DNA of 64,000 nt from Devosia sp. (GTDB lineage Bacteria; Pseudomonadota; Alphaproteobacteria; Rhizobiales; Devosiaceae), in the NCBI RefSeq assembly GCF_014860165.1, contig NZ_JACZKG010000072.1, positions 124,001-188,000 on the forward strand, written 5' to 3'. A model generated the notes under the pieces. That model was not told where the DNA came from, did not search any database, and saw only the letters and a list, made by a program, of their open reading frames with translations. The position numbers were made by a program, and so were the translations under genes. Shown in pieces: positions 17,964-29,160 of the stretch (positions within the stretch are counted from its first letter, which is position 1; every line of letters starts with the position of its first letter).

Positions 17964-19010
17964 TCAGCCGATCCGGCGCACGCTGCCACGCACGGTCAGC
18001 CGGCATCCGAGCTCGAGCCGGTGGGCCGGCGGATTGAGCGCCACGTTCACGATACGCTGTTCGAGCAGGTGCAGGGCCGCCGACCCCATATATTCGAGCG
18101 GCACGCTGACAGTCGTCAGTGCGGGCGCAGTGAACTCGCCGATCGCCACGCCGTCAAAGCCCACGATCGAAACCTCCTCGGGCATCTTCACACCGGCCCG
18201 GTCCAGCGCCGTCATCACGCCCAGCGCCAGGTTATCCGCCGCGCAGAAGATCGCCGTGATCCCCCCCATGCCGCCGTGCTGGTCGAGCCAGTCATCGATG
18301 GCCTTGGCGCCCAGTTCCGGCAGGTAGCCTTCCGCCAGATGTACGTAGGCTGTGTCGAGGGGCAGTCCATTGGCGCGGAAGGCATCCAGAAAGCCGTCGC
18401 GGCGGCGCCGAATGGTGGAGCGCCCCTCCCAGGTCAGATGCATGATCGACCGGTGCCCCTGGCCGATCAGCCAGTTGGTGGCGTAGCGCGCCCCGAAGCG
18501 ATTGCCCGGCGTCACGCTGTCGATTTGCATTTCGTGGTCTTCGCCATTCATCAGCACCGCCGGAATGCGGGAGGCGGCTATTTCATGCAGCAGGTCGGGG
18601 CGGTCCTCGTTGAGCAGCAGGATGCCATCCACCTCGGCCGAGCGCGCCACGTCAACCACATGGGAACCACCCACCGACGGCTTGTCGACCTCCAGGGGGA
18701 TCACGCGGATGGCGCGCCGCTCGCATTCACGGGTCAGTGCACTGAGCAGCGTCCAGGAATAGAGGTTGTGCTCGTTATGGGGCAGCGTATCGCTGGGCAC
18801 CGCCAACAGCACGCTGCGCAACACGGCGATGGCGGCCTTCTCCCGCCGCCGCGCCAGATAGCCCAGCGTATTGGCTGCGTTCAGGACGCGTTCGCGCACA
18901 TCCGCGGAAATGGGCGCCGTGCCATTGAGCACATGCGACACGGTCGAGACCGCCACATCGGCCGCCTCGGCAATGTCCTTGATGCCCACTTTGCGGCTCG
19001 GATCACGCAC
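17964..19010 (-). CDS. LacI-family transcriptional regulator
   Basis: GIKDIAEAADVAVSTVSHVLNGTAPISADVRERVLNAANTLGY. Confidence 0.95.
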   Translation of the reverse strand: MRDPSRKVGIKDIAEAADVAVSTVSHVLNGTAPISADVRERVLNAANTLGYLARRREKAAIAVLRSVLLAVPSDTLPHNEHNLYSWTLLSALTRECERRAIRVIPLEVDKPSVGGSHVVDVARSAEVDGILLLNEDRPDLLHEIAASRIPAVLMNGEDHEMQIDSVTPGNRFGARYATNWLIGQGHRSIMHLTWEGRSTIRRRRDGFLDAFRANGLPLDTAYVHLAEGYLPELGAKAIDDWLDQHGGMGGITAIFCAADNLALGVMTALDRAGVKMPEEVSIVGFDGVAIGEFTAPALTTVSVPLEYMGSAALHLLEQRIVNVALNPPAHRLELGCRLTVRGSVRRIG

Positions 19011-19065
19011 GCTCTGTCCTGTCCAATGCCTGCCCGCACAGTGCGAGGCAGCGATGCCGCCTCAG

Positions 19066-20172
19066 CTAGAAATGCGGATCATAGTTGAAATAGAGCGGAT
19101 TGGACAAAGCCACCATGTTCTGGCTTTGCGCCATCGAATTGGGCACTTCCGGATAGGGCGCCTGCGGCCCTTCGATCTCCACCCGATAGTAGGACCGCTC
19201 ATCCGGTGCCGGCGTGTCCGTGAAGCGGACAGACCGGCTCGCGGCATCGGTAACCAGGCTCGCGAACTCGCCCCGGTTCTTGATCACGCGCACCCGGTAA
19301 GCGGCGCCCGGAATGCCGCCTCCGACCAGGCGCACCTCGAAGGTAACCGGGCCGCCAGTGGGCCTGGCATTGTCCCCCATCATCATGTCGAACTGCCCGC
19401 TGCCGAGATCGGCATAGAACTCGACACGGGGATTGTAGGGATTGGAGCTGACCGAGGCCCGCCCGCCCTGGAGCGCGGCGAGGATAGCCGGCTTGGTGCG
19501 GGCCGTGGCGAAAATCCAGGTCGTGGGTGTGCCGACATAGTTGGCCGAGCCCTCTATGGTCTGCGGCACGATGAGCGCGGGGTCGTTCGGGATGCCGTGA
19601 TGCGCATCGCTACCGCCGCGCGCGCCGATCATGCGGCCCGACAGCAGCTGGTCGTCCCACATGCGGACGCTTAGGACGTTCTTGGGCCAGATGCTGGTAT
19701 TCCAGATCTCGACGGAATCGGCGAGGTCCCATGAAAAGCCATAGTGGTTCTTGTGGTTGGGGTGGTTGGCGGACCAATGCACGCCCAGCTCCTGCTTGAG
19801 CCGAAGCAGGTCCCAATCCCGCGCATTGCGGGCGTCGAAGATGCGCTGATGGTCATAGGGTTCCGCCGACAGGATATTGACGTGGCCGCGCGGCGCCGTC
19901 AGTTCGGCGCCGTAGAACAGCAGCAGCCGGTCCGAGACATAATCCGGGTCGGCCCAGGTATGCTGGGCGACCGAGCCACTGACATGCACGTCATGGTCCG
20001 TTACCACGAGATAATCGAACCCCAGCCGCTCGGCAAAATCGATGATCCTTGATTGCGGATTGTTGGTGGAATCGGTGCTGTGCCGGGAATGCATGTGCCA
20101 ATCGCCCTTGAGCCACATGCCAACTGTCCGCTGGGCAAAGGGGGGCAGGGCATCCGGAATGGCGGGGATCAT
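19066..20172 (-). CDS. PHP-domain metallohydrolase, CehA/McbA-like
   Basis: KGDWHMHSRHSTDS, LVVTDHDVH, ARGGSDAHHG metal-binding motifs. Confidence 0.85.
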   Translation of the reverse strand: MIPAIPDALPPFAQRTVGMWLKGDWHMHSRHSTDSTNNPQSRIIDFAERLGFDYLVVTDHDVHVSGSVAQHTWADPDYVSDRLLLFYGAELTAPRGHVNILSAEPYDHQRIFDARNARDWDLLRLKQELGVHWSANHPNHKNHYGFSWDLADSVEIWNTSIWPKNVLSVRMWDDQLLSGRMIGARGGSDAHHGIPNDPALIVPQTIEGSANYVGTPTTWIFATARTKPAILAALQGGRASVSSNPYNPRVEFYADLGSGQFDMMMGDNARPTGGPVTFEVRLVGGGIPGAAYRVRVIKNRGEFASLVTDAASRSVRFTDTPAPDERSYYRVEIEGPQAPYPEVPNSMAQSQNMVALSNPLYFNYDPHF

Positions 20173-20287
20173 GGCGTCGTCCTGGCAGTGGGTTGGAACC
20201 GGCTTCGGCGCTCAGCGAAGCGGGTCGGGATATCTGGCGCAAACGGTAGGTGAGGTCGCCCCCCGCCGCAAGCGGGAGGCCTGCCCC

Positions 20288-23200
20288 CTACCCCTCCTGG
20301 TCGATCTTGAGGGTGCGGATCTGGAACGGGCGGAATGACAGGGTCACGCTGCTATCGTCTTGCGCCAGCACTGACGTGACGGCTTCGTGCAGGTCCGTCT
20401 CGCTGATCCGCGCGGCGCGCGGCAGCGACAGGGTGACGACCCCCGCTTTGCCCTGCGTCTCCCACAGCCGCAGGATCGTTCCGGTTCCCGACTGGCAGGC
20501 CTTGACGGTCTCGATCGTCACCTGATCCGAGTTCAGCGCCACGACGGGCAGCACGTCCGGCTGGCTCTCCGCCGCTCCGGCGAGCAGTTGCAGCGGCTGG
20601 TTGAAAGCCGTCGCCGCATTGTGGACCGCCTGCAGGTCGCCATCATGCACCAGCAGTGCATAGCGGAAGCGATGCTCGCCCCGATCCGCCTCCGGCCAGG
20701 GAAAGATCGGCGACTTGATCAGCGTCAGCCGCAGCACGCTGCCCTTGGCATCATACCCATACTTGCAGTCATTCAGCGCGGCGACGCCGAAGCCGGCTTC
20801 GCTGAGGTCGACCCAGCGATGCATCGACGTCTCGAAGCGCGCGCGCTCCCATCTGGTATTGGCATGGGTGGGGCGCGAGACGTGGCCGAACTGGGTTTCG
20901 GCCCGGCTGGTATCGGTACGGATATCGAGCGGGAAGCCGACCTTGAGCAGGGTCTGGCTCTCGCGCCAATCGACAAAGCTATCGAATTCGAGCTGGCCCG
21001 AACCGGCCGCCAGCGAGACGACCTGCACGATGCGGGACTGCTCATAGGTCCATTCGAAGCGGATGGCCGCGCGGTAGGGTCCGCGCTCGACCACCTCGGC
21101 GCTGACCAAGGCATCGACCGGCCAGCTGCGATCCTCGAAATAGTCGTCGATATCCCAGGCATCGAAATCGATCGGAATATCCTGGTGCGCGACAAAGGCA
21201 TTGCCCGCCTTGCCGGGCATGATGGCTTCGCGGCCGCGGCGCTTGTCGAACAGCGACACCAGTTGCCCCTTCCGGTTGAACACGGCGCGCAGCACCGCAT
21301 TTTCCAGCAGGGTGGAGGACACCGAGAGACTCGATGGCGGCAAGGGCGCTTCGATGTCGGTCAGCGTGACGTCCAGCGTCGAGAACCCGGCAATCCCCGC
21401 GATCGGCACCGCGCAGGCCTGGGTGCCATCGGCCAATTCCAGCGCCTGCGCGGCAATGTCGATACCCCCGACGTGCGCCGCCTTGGTGCCAGCAGGCAGA
21501 TGCAGCAGACCTGACCGCGTCTGGCTGGCAGCATTGAATACGAGATGCCGGCCCTGTTCGGCCAGGGCCCCGGCCAGCCGCTGCAGCAACGCCTCCGCCT
21601 GCGCGAAGAAGCCGGCATATTCGGCGTCGCTGTCATCATAGACCGGCCCGATCGACGTGCCCGGAAGGATATCGTGGAACTGGTTGAGGAGGACCACCTC
21701 CCAGAGCTGCTCAATCTCGTCATGGGGATAGGCCACGCCCTGCTGGCGGGCCATCACAGCAAGCAGTTCCAGCCGATGCAGCATCTGTTCGGCGCGGCGA
21801 TTGTTCCGCTTGTTCTTGGCCACCGAGGTCAGCGTACCGCGATGGTATTCCAGATAGAGTTCGCCCACCCAGCGCGGGAACGCCTCCGGTTCCTGGCGCA
21901 TGCGCGCCACCAGGCGCTCGAAATAGGGCGCCATGGGCTCGTGGCGAATCTTGGGGCAGCCGGGAATGCCGCGCTCCATCCGGCGCACATTTTCCAGCAT
22001 GCCGCGGGTCGGGCCGCCGCCGCCGTCACCATGGCCATAGACCAGGAACAGCTCGTCATGCAGCCCCTGCTGGCTGAACCGCTTCCAGGTCCCCATGACG
22101 TGGCTGGGAACGAGATCGGGGCAATAGGTGGTGTTGATCCCGTCATATTCGTAGCGCTGCGTGGTCAGGAAATAGGTGGGCACCTGCGTGCCATCCAATC
22201 CCTGCCAGAAGAAGATCTCATGCGGCATGCGGTTGGTGTCGTTCCAGCTCATCTTGTGGGTGATGAAGATGTCCAGACCCGCCTGCGTCATTAGCTGCGG
22301 CAGCGCGGCAGTGTAGCCAAATGTGTCCGGCAGCCAGACGATGCGCGGCTTCACGCCGAATTTTTCCTGGTGGTAGCGGGAGCCCTTGACGATATGCCGG
22401 ACGAGGCTCTCGCCGGACGCGATCACCACATCGGGCTCGAGCCAGAGTGCGCCTTCGATCTCGAAGCGCCCTGCCTTGACCTGGCCGGACAGCCGGTCGA
22501 ACAGCTCGGGATAGTCCCTGTCCAGATAGTCCAGCAGAACGCCCTGATTATACATGAAGCGGTAATCTTCATATTCGTCCATCAGCGCGAGCGCATTGGC
22601 CATGGACCGCGCCATCTTCTGGCGGGTCTCGCGCACGCGCCACAGCCAGGCCACGTCGATATGGGTATGGCCGGTGGCGACAATCTCGGGCATGGCGTCG
22701 GCATCGGCCTCCGCATAGATCGCGTCGGCCCGCGCCCGCGCCGCCTCGAGGCTGGCGGCGAAACGTGCCGGGTCGCCCGGCCGAAAATCGATCAAGTCGA
22801 GCGCCTCGTCGATATAGCGCAGCAGCCGGGCCCGGCGGGCGTCGTCGGGCTTGAGCAGCCGGGCCACATCCAGCGGCACCTTGAGGTCGTAATAGACAAT
22901 TTCGGCCAGCCGATCGTGGATCACCAGCTCAACGCCAAAGCCGAGCTGCCGCCGGTCCTCGATCGTCCCGGCCTCGATCAGGATGTCGAAGACCTGTCCG
23001 GCCGCGGCATGGTCGGTCAACCTGAATTCGCGGTGATTGCCATCGCCGCCCTGGGCAATCCGGCCGTCGATCCGCACCAGCAGTTGCGGATCGCTGCGTC
23101 CCATCACCGAGCCGAACTGGGCGTGGATCCGGCCGAACAGGGCCTTTCCGGCAAGTGCGTCGGGCACGACGAGTTGCCCGCCAAACCAGTAATAGCCATC

Positions 23201-23383
23201 CGGCTCGCCCCAGATCAGGTCGCGATCGACCCTGGTCCAGGCAGAGCGATCCTCAACGGGCACGGTCCCGCGCTCGCCATTGCCGGCGGGACGATAGTGC
23301 AACGATGCAAAAACAGCAGATGGCGAAAAGATGCGCTCGCGCAGAACGGCGAGCAGACGATCGAGCTTGGCGAGGCGGGGCAT
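20288..23383 (-). CDS. GH38 alpha-mannosidase
   Basis: ATGHTHIDVAWLWRVRET, RIVWLPDTFGYTAALPQ; 1031 aa. Confidence 0.93.
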   Translation of the reverse strand: MPRLAKLDRLLAVLRERIFSPSAVFASLHYRPAGNGERGTVPVEDRSAWTRVDRDLIWGEPDGYYWFGGQLVVPDALAGKALFGRIHAQFGSVMGRSDPQLLVRIDGRIAQGGDGNHREFRLTDHAAAGQVFDILIEAGTIEDRRQLGFGVELVIHDRLAEIVYYDLKVPLDVARLLKPDDARRARLLRYIDEALDLIDFRPGDPARFAASLEAARARADAIYAEADADAMPEIVATGHTHIDVAWLWRVRETRQKMARSMANALALMDEYEDYRFMYNQGVLLDYLDRDYPELFDRLSGQVKAGRFEIEGALWLEPDVVIASGESLVRHIVKGSRYHQEKFGVKPRIVWLPDTFGYTAALPQLMTQAGLDIFITHKMSWNDTNRMPHEIFFWQGLDGTQVPTYFLTTQRYEYDGINTTYCPDLVPSHVMGTWKRFSQQGLHDELFLVYGHGDGGGGPTRGMLENVRRMERGIPGCPKIRHEPMAPYFERLVARMRQEPEAFPRWVGELYLEYHRGTLTSVAKNKRNNRRAEQMLHRLELLAVMARQQGVAYPHDEIEQLWEVVLLNQFHDILPGTSIGPVYDDSDAEYAGFFAQAEALLQRLAGALAEQGRHLVFNAASQTRSGLLHLPAGTKAAHVGGIDIAAQALELADGTQACAVPIAGIAGFSTLDVTLTDIEAPLPPSSLSVSSTLLENAVLRAVFNRKGQLVSLFDKRRGREAIMPGKAGNAFVAHQDIPIDFDAWDIDDYFEDRSWPVDALVSAEVVERGPYRAAIRFEWTYEQSRIVQVVSLAAGSGQLEFDSFVDWRESQTLLKVGFPLDIRTDTSRAETQFGHVSRPTHANTRWERARFETSMHRWVDLSEAGFGVAALNDCKYGYDAKGSVLRLTLIKSPIFPWPEADRGEHRFRYALLVHDGDLQAVHNAATAFNQPLQLLAGAAESQPDVLPVVALNSDQVTIETVKACQSGTGTILRLWETQGKAGVVTLSLPRAARISETDLHEAVTSVLAQDDSSVTLSFRPFQIRTLKIDQEG

Positions 23384-23536
23384 GGAACATTCGCTGGTTG
23401 ATACTCTCGCCTTCTAGCCAAGATCGCGCCGCATCGCCAGACGTTCGGGCAGCGCCATGCAACCGAATCCGCAGCGAAAGCAGGCCGCGGCTTCGGATGC
23501 GACGATGAATGAATGCGGACGCATATCGAGGCTGCG

Positions 23537-26079
23537 CTAACCGTCTTCTCGCAATCGGTCTGCGGGCCTTGCAGACATGGCGGACCAGGTCGTGGCGGCC
23601 CCCGTGGCGGTCGTCACGATGACGATGCTGGCCGCCAGCAGGCTCAGTTGCAGGGGCTGAACGGCAAAGCCGATTTCGAGCAGGAAGGTGGAGGCAGCCC
23701 AGGCGCCGGCGAGTGCGATCAGGCCCGCCAGGAGCGCGGCAATGGCGCCCAGGAGGGCATATTCAACCAGAAACGCCAGGATCACGAAGGAGCGCCGGGC
23801 ACCCAGCACTTTCATGACAACCGCATCGGCCTCCCGCTGTTGGCGACCGACACTGAGTGCGCCTGCCAGCACCAGCACGCCGGCGATGACGGCCGTTCCG
23901 CTGACCAGCGCGATAGCGCTGATCAGCCCGTCGAACACCGACTGCACGCGGGCCAGCGCGTCCCCCACGGGCACGAAGGTCAATTGCGGCAGGGCTGCTA
24001 TCAGCCCCGCTTCAACGGCCGATGCCGCGCCGGGCGACGCCTTGATGGTGCCGAAATAGGATTGCGGTGCGCGCTCGATCAGGCCGGGCGAGACGATAAT
24101 GCGGAAATTGAAATCTGGGCTACGCCAGTCGATGGCGCGGAAGCTGGCAAGGGTCACCGTCAAAGGCCGCCCGGCAATCGACAGGGTAATGGTGTCACCC
24201 AGCTCAAGGTTCAGAGCGTCTCGCATTTCGGTGCTGAGGGAGGCTTGGGGCTCGCCCGCATAGTCGGTCGGCCACCAGACGCCTTCGTCGATCACCGTGC
24301 CACCTGGAACCTCGGCAGACCAGGTCAGGGCCGTATCACCTCGGAACATGTCGGCGACGTCGCGGCGAACGTCTTCGCTCGATGGCGCTGGCACGCCGTT
24401 CAGTTCGGTAATGGTTCCTCGCAGCATGGGAATGGTCGTCAGCGTATCAACCTGCGGCGTTTCGGCGACGAAGGTGTCGAGCGCTGCCCGTTCGTCGCGG
24501 TCCATATCCAGCAGCACGAAATCGGGCGCCTCGGCACTGACCTCGGTGGCGATCTGGCCATTGATGTTGGACTGGGTGGTTACGATGAGCAGAAGCAGGG
24601 ACAGCCCCATGCCCATCGAGACCAGGACGGTGGTGGTCGGCGCGCCGGGGCGGATGATCGCCGAGATTGCCTGGCGCAACAGGCGTTGACGCGGCGCCGG
24701 CGCCTTGACCAGGAAGCGCCGCAGCAGGGCCGCCGCGAGACGCAGCACAGCAAAGGCAACCAGTGTGCCGGCAAAGTAGATGGCCACCAGCCGAAGATCG
24801 CTGGCGATGAGCAGGGTCAGGCCGAACAGTGCGGCAAAGCCTGCCAGGAGCGGCGCGACAAAGCCGGGCCTGAGCAGGGCCCGCCACGCAAGACCCTCCA
24901 TCGCGCTGCTCGATCCGGCGCGGAACAGCAGGGCGGGCCGGACGGCGCGTGCCTGCAGCAATGGCACCCAGGAAAAGATCAGTGCCGTGACCAGGCCGAT
25001 GACCCCGGCGACCAGCATGGACCGGAAGTCCAGCATCGGCGGCAGATCGATGCCGATCAGGCCCGAGAGCAAGGGCAGCAGTGCCAGGGTCGCCGCTGCG
25101 ACGATCACCAGGCCAATGCCAACGGCGATGAGCGAAAGGAGAACAATCTGCACCAGGAAGTGGAACAGCACGCGGCCGCCGTTGGCGCCGAGGGAACGCA
25201 TGGTGGCAATGGCCCCCTGGCGTTCGCCGATATAGGCCGCCACGGCATTGGCCGCCCCCAGACCACCCACCACCATGGAAGAGAGGGCCACCAGCAGCAT
25301 GAAATTGCCGAACACACCGATGAAGCGCGCGATTGTTGCCGTGGCCTGGCGGGGCGAGCGGATCTGCCAGTCGCCCTCCGGGAAAGCCTCATCCAGCGCA
25401 GTGCGCGCAGCCTCGAAATCGCTATCGTCCAGCAGGACCTTGTAGCGGAACTGGCTAAGTACGCCCTCCTCGCGCAAGCCGGCCGGTGCCAGCGCCGAGC
25501 TCGAAATCAGGGCCGGCGCCCCAAGCTGGAAGCCCGCCGTCGCCTGGTCGGGCAGCGCTGCGATAATGCCGCGCAGTTCGACATCGAGGGCCCCGATGCG
25601 GACGGTCTCCCCGACTTGCGCCCCAAGACGTAGCGCCGCCTGTTGGGATAGGAGCAATCCGAAGCTTCCATTCCGCTCGGCCAGCAGGTCGGCAATGTTC
25701 CCCTCCAGCGCGCCAGCAACCAGGCTGACCTCTCCCACCAGGGGGTAGGCGTCGGTTACCGCCCGAAGCGCGAGGAACACGCTCTTGCCATTGGCCACAG
25801 CCTGCGAATTGAGCTCGACTTCCCGGCTGACCGTCCCTAGCCCGTCGAGCGCCGCGACCAGCAGGTCGCCGACATCGCTGCGCTGGGACCGCAATTCCAG
25901 GTCGCCCCCTAGGATGAGCCGGGCATCACGTTCGATCGCTGCCTCGACGCTGCTGCGCACGGCACTGACGGTGCCAATGGCGGCCACGCCCAGAGCGAGG
26001 CAGGCAATCAGGATGACGAACCGCTGGACGCTGCCGCGCAGATCGATCAGCGCCACGCGTAACCAGCCTTGCAGGCGCC

Positions 26080-26083
<4 letters not shown>
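23537..26083 (-). CDS. FtsX-family ABC transporter permease (YbbP type)
   Basis: 848 aa, multiple TM FtsX segments, overlaps the ABC ATPase gene. Confidence 0.9.
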
Positions 26084-26781
<698 letters not shown>

Positions 26782-26829
26782 GGGCGGGGCCGGGGATTGG
26801 TCGGAACGGAAGGGTTCGAAGTGCAGCAC

Positions 26830-27474
26830 GTGAGGACAAGATGGTGGCAGCGCGCGGCTGGCGCAATGGTGCTGACCGCCGCGATGTCGGCACTGGCTCC
26901 GCCGGTTGCGGCCGAAGATATCAGGATAATGCTCTACGGCGACTCCCTGCTCGCCGGGCTGGGCCTGTCGGCCGAAGAAAGCCTCATGGGTCAATTGCAG
27001 GCGGCGATGGATGCGGAGCGGATCCAGGCGACGCTGGTCAATGCCAGCGTTTCCGGGGACACCACGGCCGATGGGTTGGCGCGGCTGGACTGGACACTGG
27101 GTGACGCCCCCGATGCGGTGATCCTGGGGCTCGGCGCCAACGATATGCTGCAGGGCTTCCCGGCAACCGATGCCCGGGCGAACCTTGACGCGATAATGGC
27201 CCGGCTTGATCAGCTCGGCGTGCCAGTATTGCTTTTGGGTATGAAGGCCAATCGCGGCCTGGGCAGCGACTATGTGGACGAGTTTGACGCCATCTATCCC
27301 GACCTGGCCCAGGAGCATGGGACCCTGCTCTATCCGTTCTTCCTTGGGGGCGTGGCGCTCGATCCTGACCTCAACCAGCGCGATCTGCTCCACCCCAACG
27401 CCGAGGGTGTCGCGGTGATCGTGGCTGGCATGATGCCGCTGGTGGAACAACTGGTCCAAAGCGTGGAGCCGTGA
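26830..27474 (+). CDS. Arylesterase / SGNH hydrolase (TesA-like)
   Basis: MLYGDSLLAGLGLSAEES, LGLGANDMLQG, LLHPNAEGVAVI; divergent from ybbA; likely GTG start. Confidence 0.88.
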   Translation: MRTRWWQRAAGAMVLTAAMSALAPPVAAEDIRIMLYGDSLLAGLGLSAEESLMGQLQAAMDAERIQATLVNASVSGDTTADGLARLDWTLGDAPDAVILGLGANDMLQGFPATDARANLDAIMARLDQLGVPVLLLGMKANRGLGSDYVDEFDAIYPDLAQEHGTLLYPFFLGGVALDPDLNQRDLLHPNAEGVAVIVAGMMPLVEQLVQSVEP

Positions 27475-27547
27475 CGGATCACGGAAGGCCTGTCAGATAT
27501 CGGTACCATCCATGCCCAGATGCCCCTTGGCGATCGCGGTGTCGAAC

Positions 27548-27778
27548 CTATGACTTTCCCAGAGCATCACGAAAGGCTTCGATGACGCGGGGATCCGGTT
27601 CGGAACGCTCGGCCTGCCCTGACTTCAGCAGCGCGACTGTCTTGGCGAGCTGATCGATATAGGCGCGGCAATGCTTGCACATGAGCAGGTGCATCTTGAC
27701 GCCGGCGCGCTGGCGCAGGGTCAGGGTGCCTTCCAGGTAATCGGTCGCGGTCTCGCTGAGTTCGCGGCAACTAAGCAT
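27548..27778 (-). CDS. Putative zinc-finger anti-sigma factor (zf-HC2/ZAS)
   Basis: 76 aa soluble protein with HLLMCKHC (HxxxCxxC), directly downstream of the ECF sigma gene. Confidence 0.82.
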   Translation of the reverse strand: MLSCRELSETATDYLEGTLTLRQRAGVKMHLLMCKHCRAYIDQLAKTVALLKSGQAERSEPDPRVIEAFRDALGKS

Positions 27779-27868
27779 GGTCAGGTCTCCGGGGCGCAGA
27801 CGGAAACGCCCGATCGTGATCGAATATGTAGGTGAGTGGCGCTAGTGCGCAAACTGTTACAGTCATGC

Positions 27869-28495
27869 TCAAGAGTTTCCCATCAGCGCTTCCAGTGCTG
27901 CCCGGATGCGGGCGCGCCCACGATGCAGCAGGATGCGATGGTTGGCTTCGCTGACCTCCAGGATAGCGCAGGCTTCCTCGGGAGAAAGACCTTCGAGATC
28001 ACGCAGGGTGACCACGGCGCGCTGATTGGCCGGCAGCGTTTCGAGCACGGCCATGGCATGTGCGAGCAGTTGCTTGCCACCCACGATGCGTTCCGGGTTG
28101 ATCTCGGACCACCGCCCCGGTGGAGATAGCCAGGAGCCGTCGCCCGAAAACCGATCGGGATCGACCGCCGGGTCATTATAGCCCATGTCCGAGAACGACA
28201 CCGAGCGACCGTTGCGCTTGGCCTTGGCGCGGGCGATGTTGGCGAGAACGGCGAACGTCCAGCTCTTGAGGGATGAGCGCTCCTCAAACCGCGCTATGCC
28301 CGATATGAGCGCAAGCCAGGTATCCTGCACCGCTTCTTCCGCCGCTGCGGGATCGCGCAGGAATGTCCGGGCAAAGGCCAGCATGGACTTTTGTTGTTCG
28401 GCCACGAGCTGGCGAAAGGCCTGCTCGTCTCCGCGCTTCAGCGCCTGGATCAATGCCCGCTCGTCGCGCCCGGACCCAGCAGCGCCCAAAACCAT
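27869..28495 (-). CDS. ECF-type RNA polymerase sigma factor
   Basis: Region 2 AEEAVQDTWLALISGIARFEERSSLKSWTFAVLANIARAKAKR; region 4 LPANQRAVVTLRDLEGLSPEEACAILEVSEANHRILLHRGRARIRAALE; start refined from 28630. Confidence 0.93.
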   Translation of the reverse strand: MVLGAAGSGRDERALIQALKRGDEQAFRQLVAEQQKSMLAFARTFLRDPAAAEEAVQDTWLALISGIARFEERSSLKSWTFAVLANIARAKAKRNGRSVSFSDMGYNDPAVDPDRFSGDGSWLSPPGRWSEINPERIVGGKQLLAHAMAVLETLPANQRAVVTLRDLEGLSPEEACAILEVSEANHRILLHRGRARIRAALEALMGNS

Positions 28496-28553
28496 GCATG
28501 CCCCCGGAATCCTTGGCCCGTGGGTAGCGGCCTTTTCCCGGATTCCGTTCCCA

Positions 28554-28579
28554 TTCGCAGGATTGCGACCGGCGGTTAC
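28554..28579 (-). promoter_or_regulatory. Candidate ECF autopromoter GTAACC-N16-CGAA upstream of the sigma gene
   Basis: Minus strand GTAACC (28579-28574), 16-nt spacer, CGAA (28557-28554). Confidence 0.7.
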
Positions 28580-28770
28580 AGAAATGTCTCCTGATCTGTA
28601 ACGCTGACTGCTGCCGACGGACGTGAGCACATGGGGCCGATCAGCACTCCTCGGTCCCTTTCCGTCACCGGTATCGTCCCTTCGCCGCGCGCAGATTGTT
28701 CGTGTGGCCAGGCGTCCATTCGTGCGCTTCGCCGCTTCGATCTGCTCACTATTCTGTGAAGAGCCACGTC

Positions 28771-28797
28771 GTAACGGTAATGCCCGTCAACCGAACT
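28771..28797 (+). promoter_or_regulatory. Candidate ECF promoter GTAACG-N15-CGAA upstream of the DUF2282 gene
   Basis: Plus strand GTAACG 28771-28776, CGAA from 28792; 50 bp before the ATG at 28847. Confidence 0.65.
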
Positions 28798-28846
28798 ATA
28801 GGGCACGGAGCCCTTCTGGTTCCGCCTCTGAAAGGGAGAACTCACC

Positions 28847-29140
28847 ATGAACCGTCGGACCTCGCTCGCTCTCGCCGCCTCGCTGCTCACCGCCGTCGCC
28901 GGTCTGTCCGTGCAGGGCGCTGTCGCTCAGGACGCCACCGAAAAGTGCTACGGCGTTGCCCTTGCGGGCCAGAATGACTGCGCCGCCGGCCCCGGCACCA
29001 CCTGCGCCGGCACATCTGTCATCGACTACCAGGGCAACGCCTGGAAGGCAGTTCCGGCAGGAACCTGTCTGACCATGTCCTTTGAAGGCGACCGCATGGG
29101 CTCGCTTGAAGCCCTCGATCGCGACCTGCCCCAGGCCTGA
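28847..29140 (+). CDS. bufA: DUF2282 protein, bufferin-type RiPP precursor (BufA1-like)
   Basis: Signal peptide plus [46 protein letters not shown] with 4 Cys. Confidence 0.88.
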   Translation: MNRRTSLALAASLLTAVAGLSVQGAVAQDATEKCYGVALAGQNDCAAGPGTTCAGTSVIDYQGNAWKAVPAGTCLTMSFEGDRMGSLEALDRDLPQA

Positions 29141-29160
29141 TCGACGTCGCCCCCAAAGCA

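Noticed and set aside
20220-20260. Possible LacI operator (CTGGCGCAAACGGTAG) upstream of the PHP gene
   Set aside because: Not convincingly symmetric around a central CG
23513-25633. 706-aa plus-strand ORF opposite the FtsX permease
   Set aside because: Mirror of a clearly coding minus-strand gene; low-complexity Gln/Arg/Gly composition, typical high-GC antisense artefact
26782-27459. N-terminal extension of the YbbA ORF in the ORF track
   Set aside because: It overlaps the divergent tesA-like gene; ATPase homology starts around MIENIARTRDMNLHL
27853-27863. ACTGTTACAGT palindrome between sigma and anti-sigma genes
   Set aside because: Contains GTAAC on the minus strand but lacks a CGAA at the right spacing; too short to call
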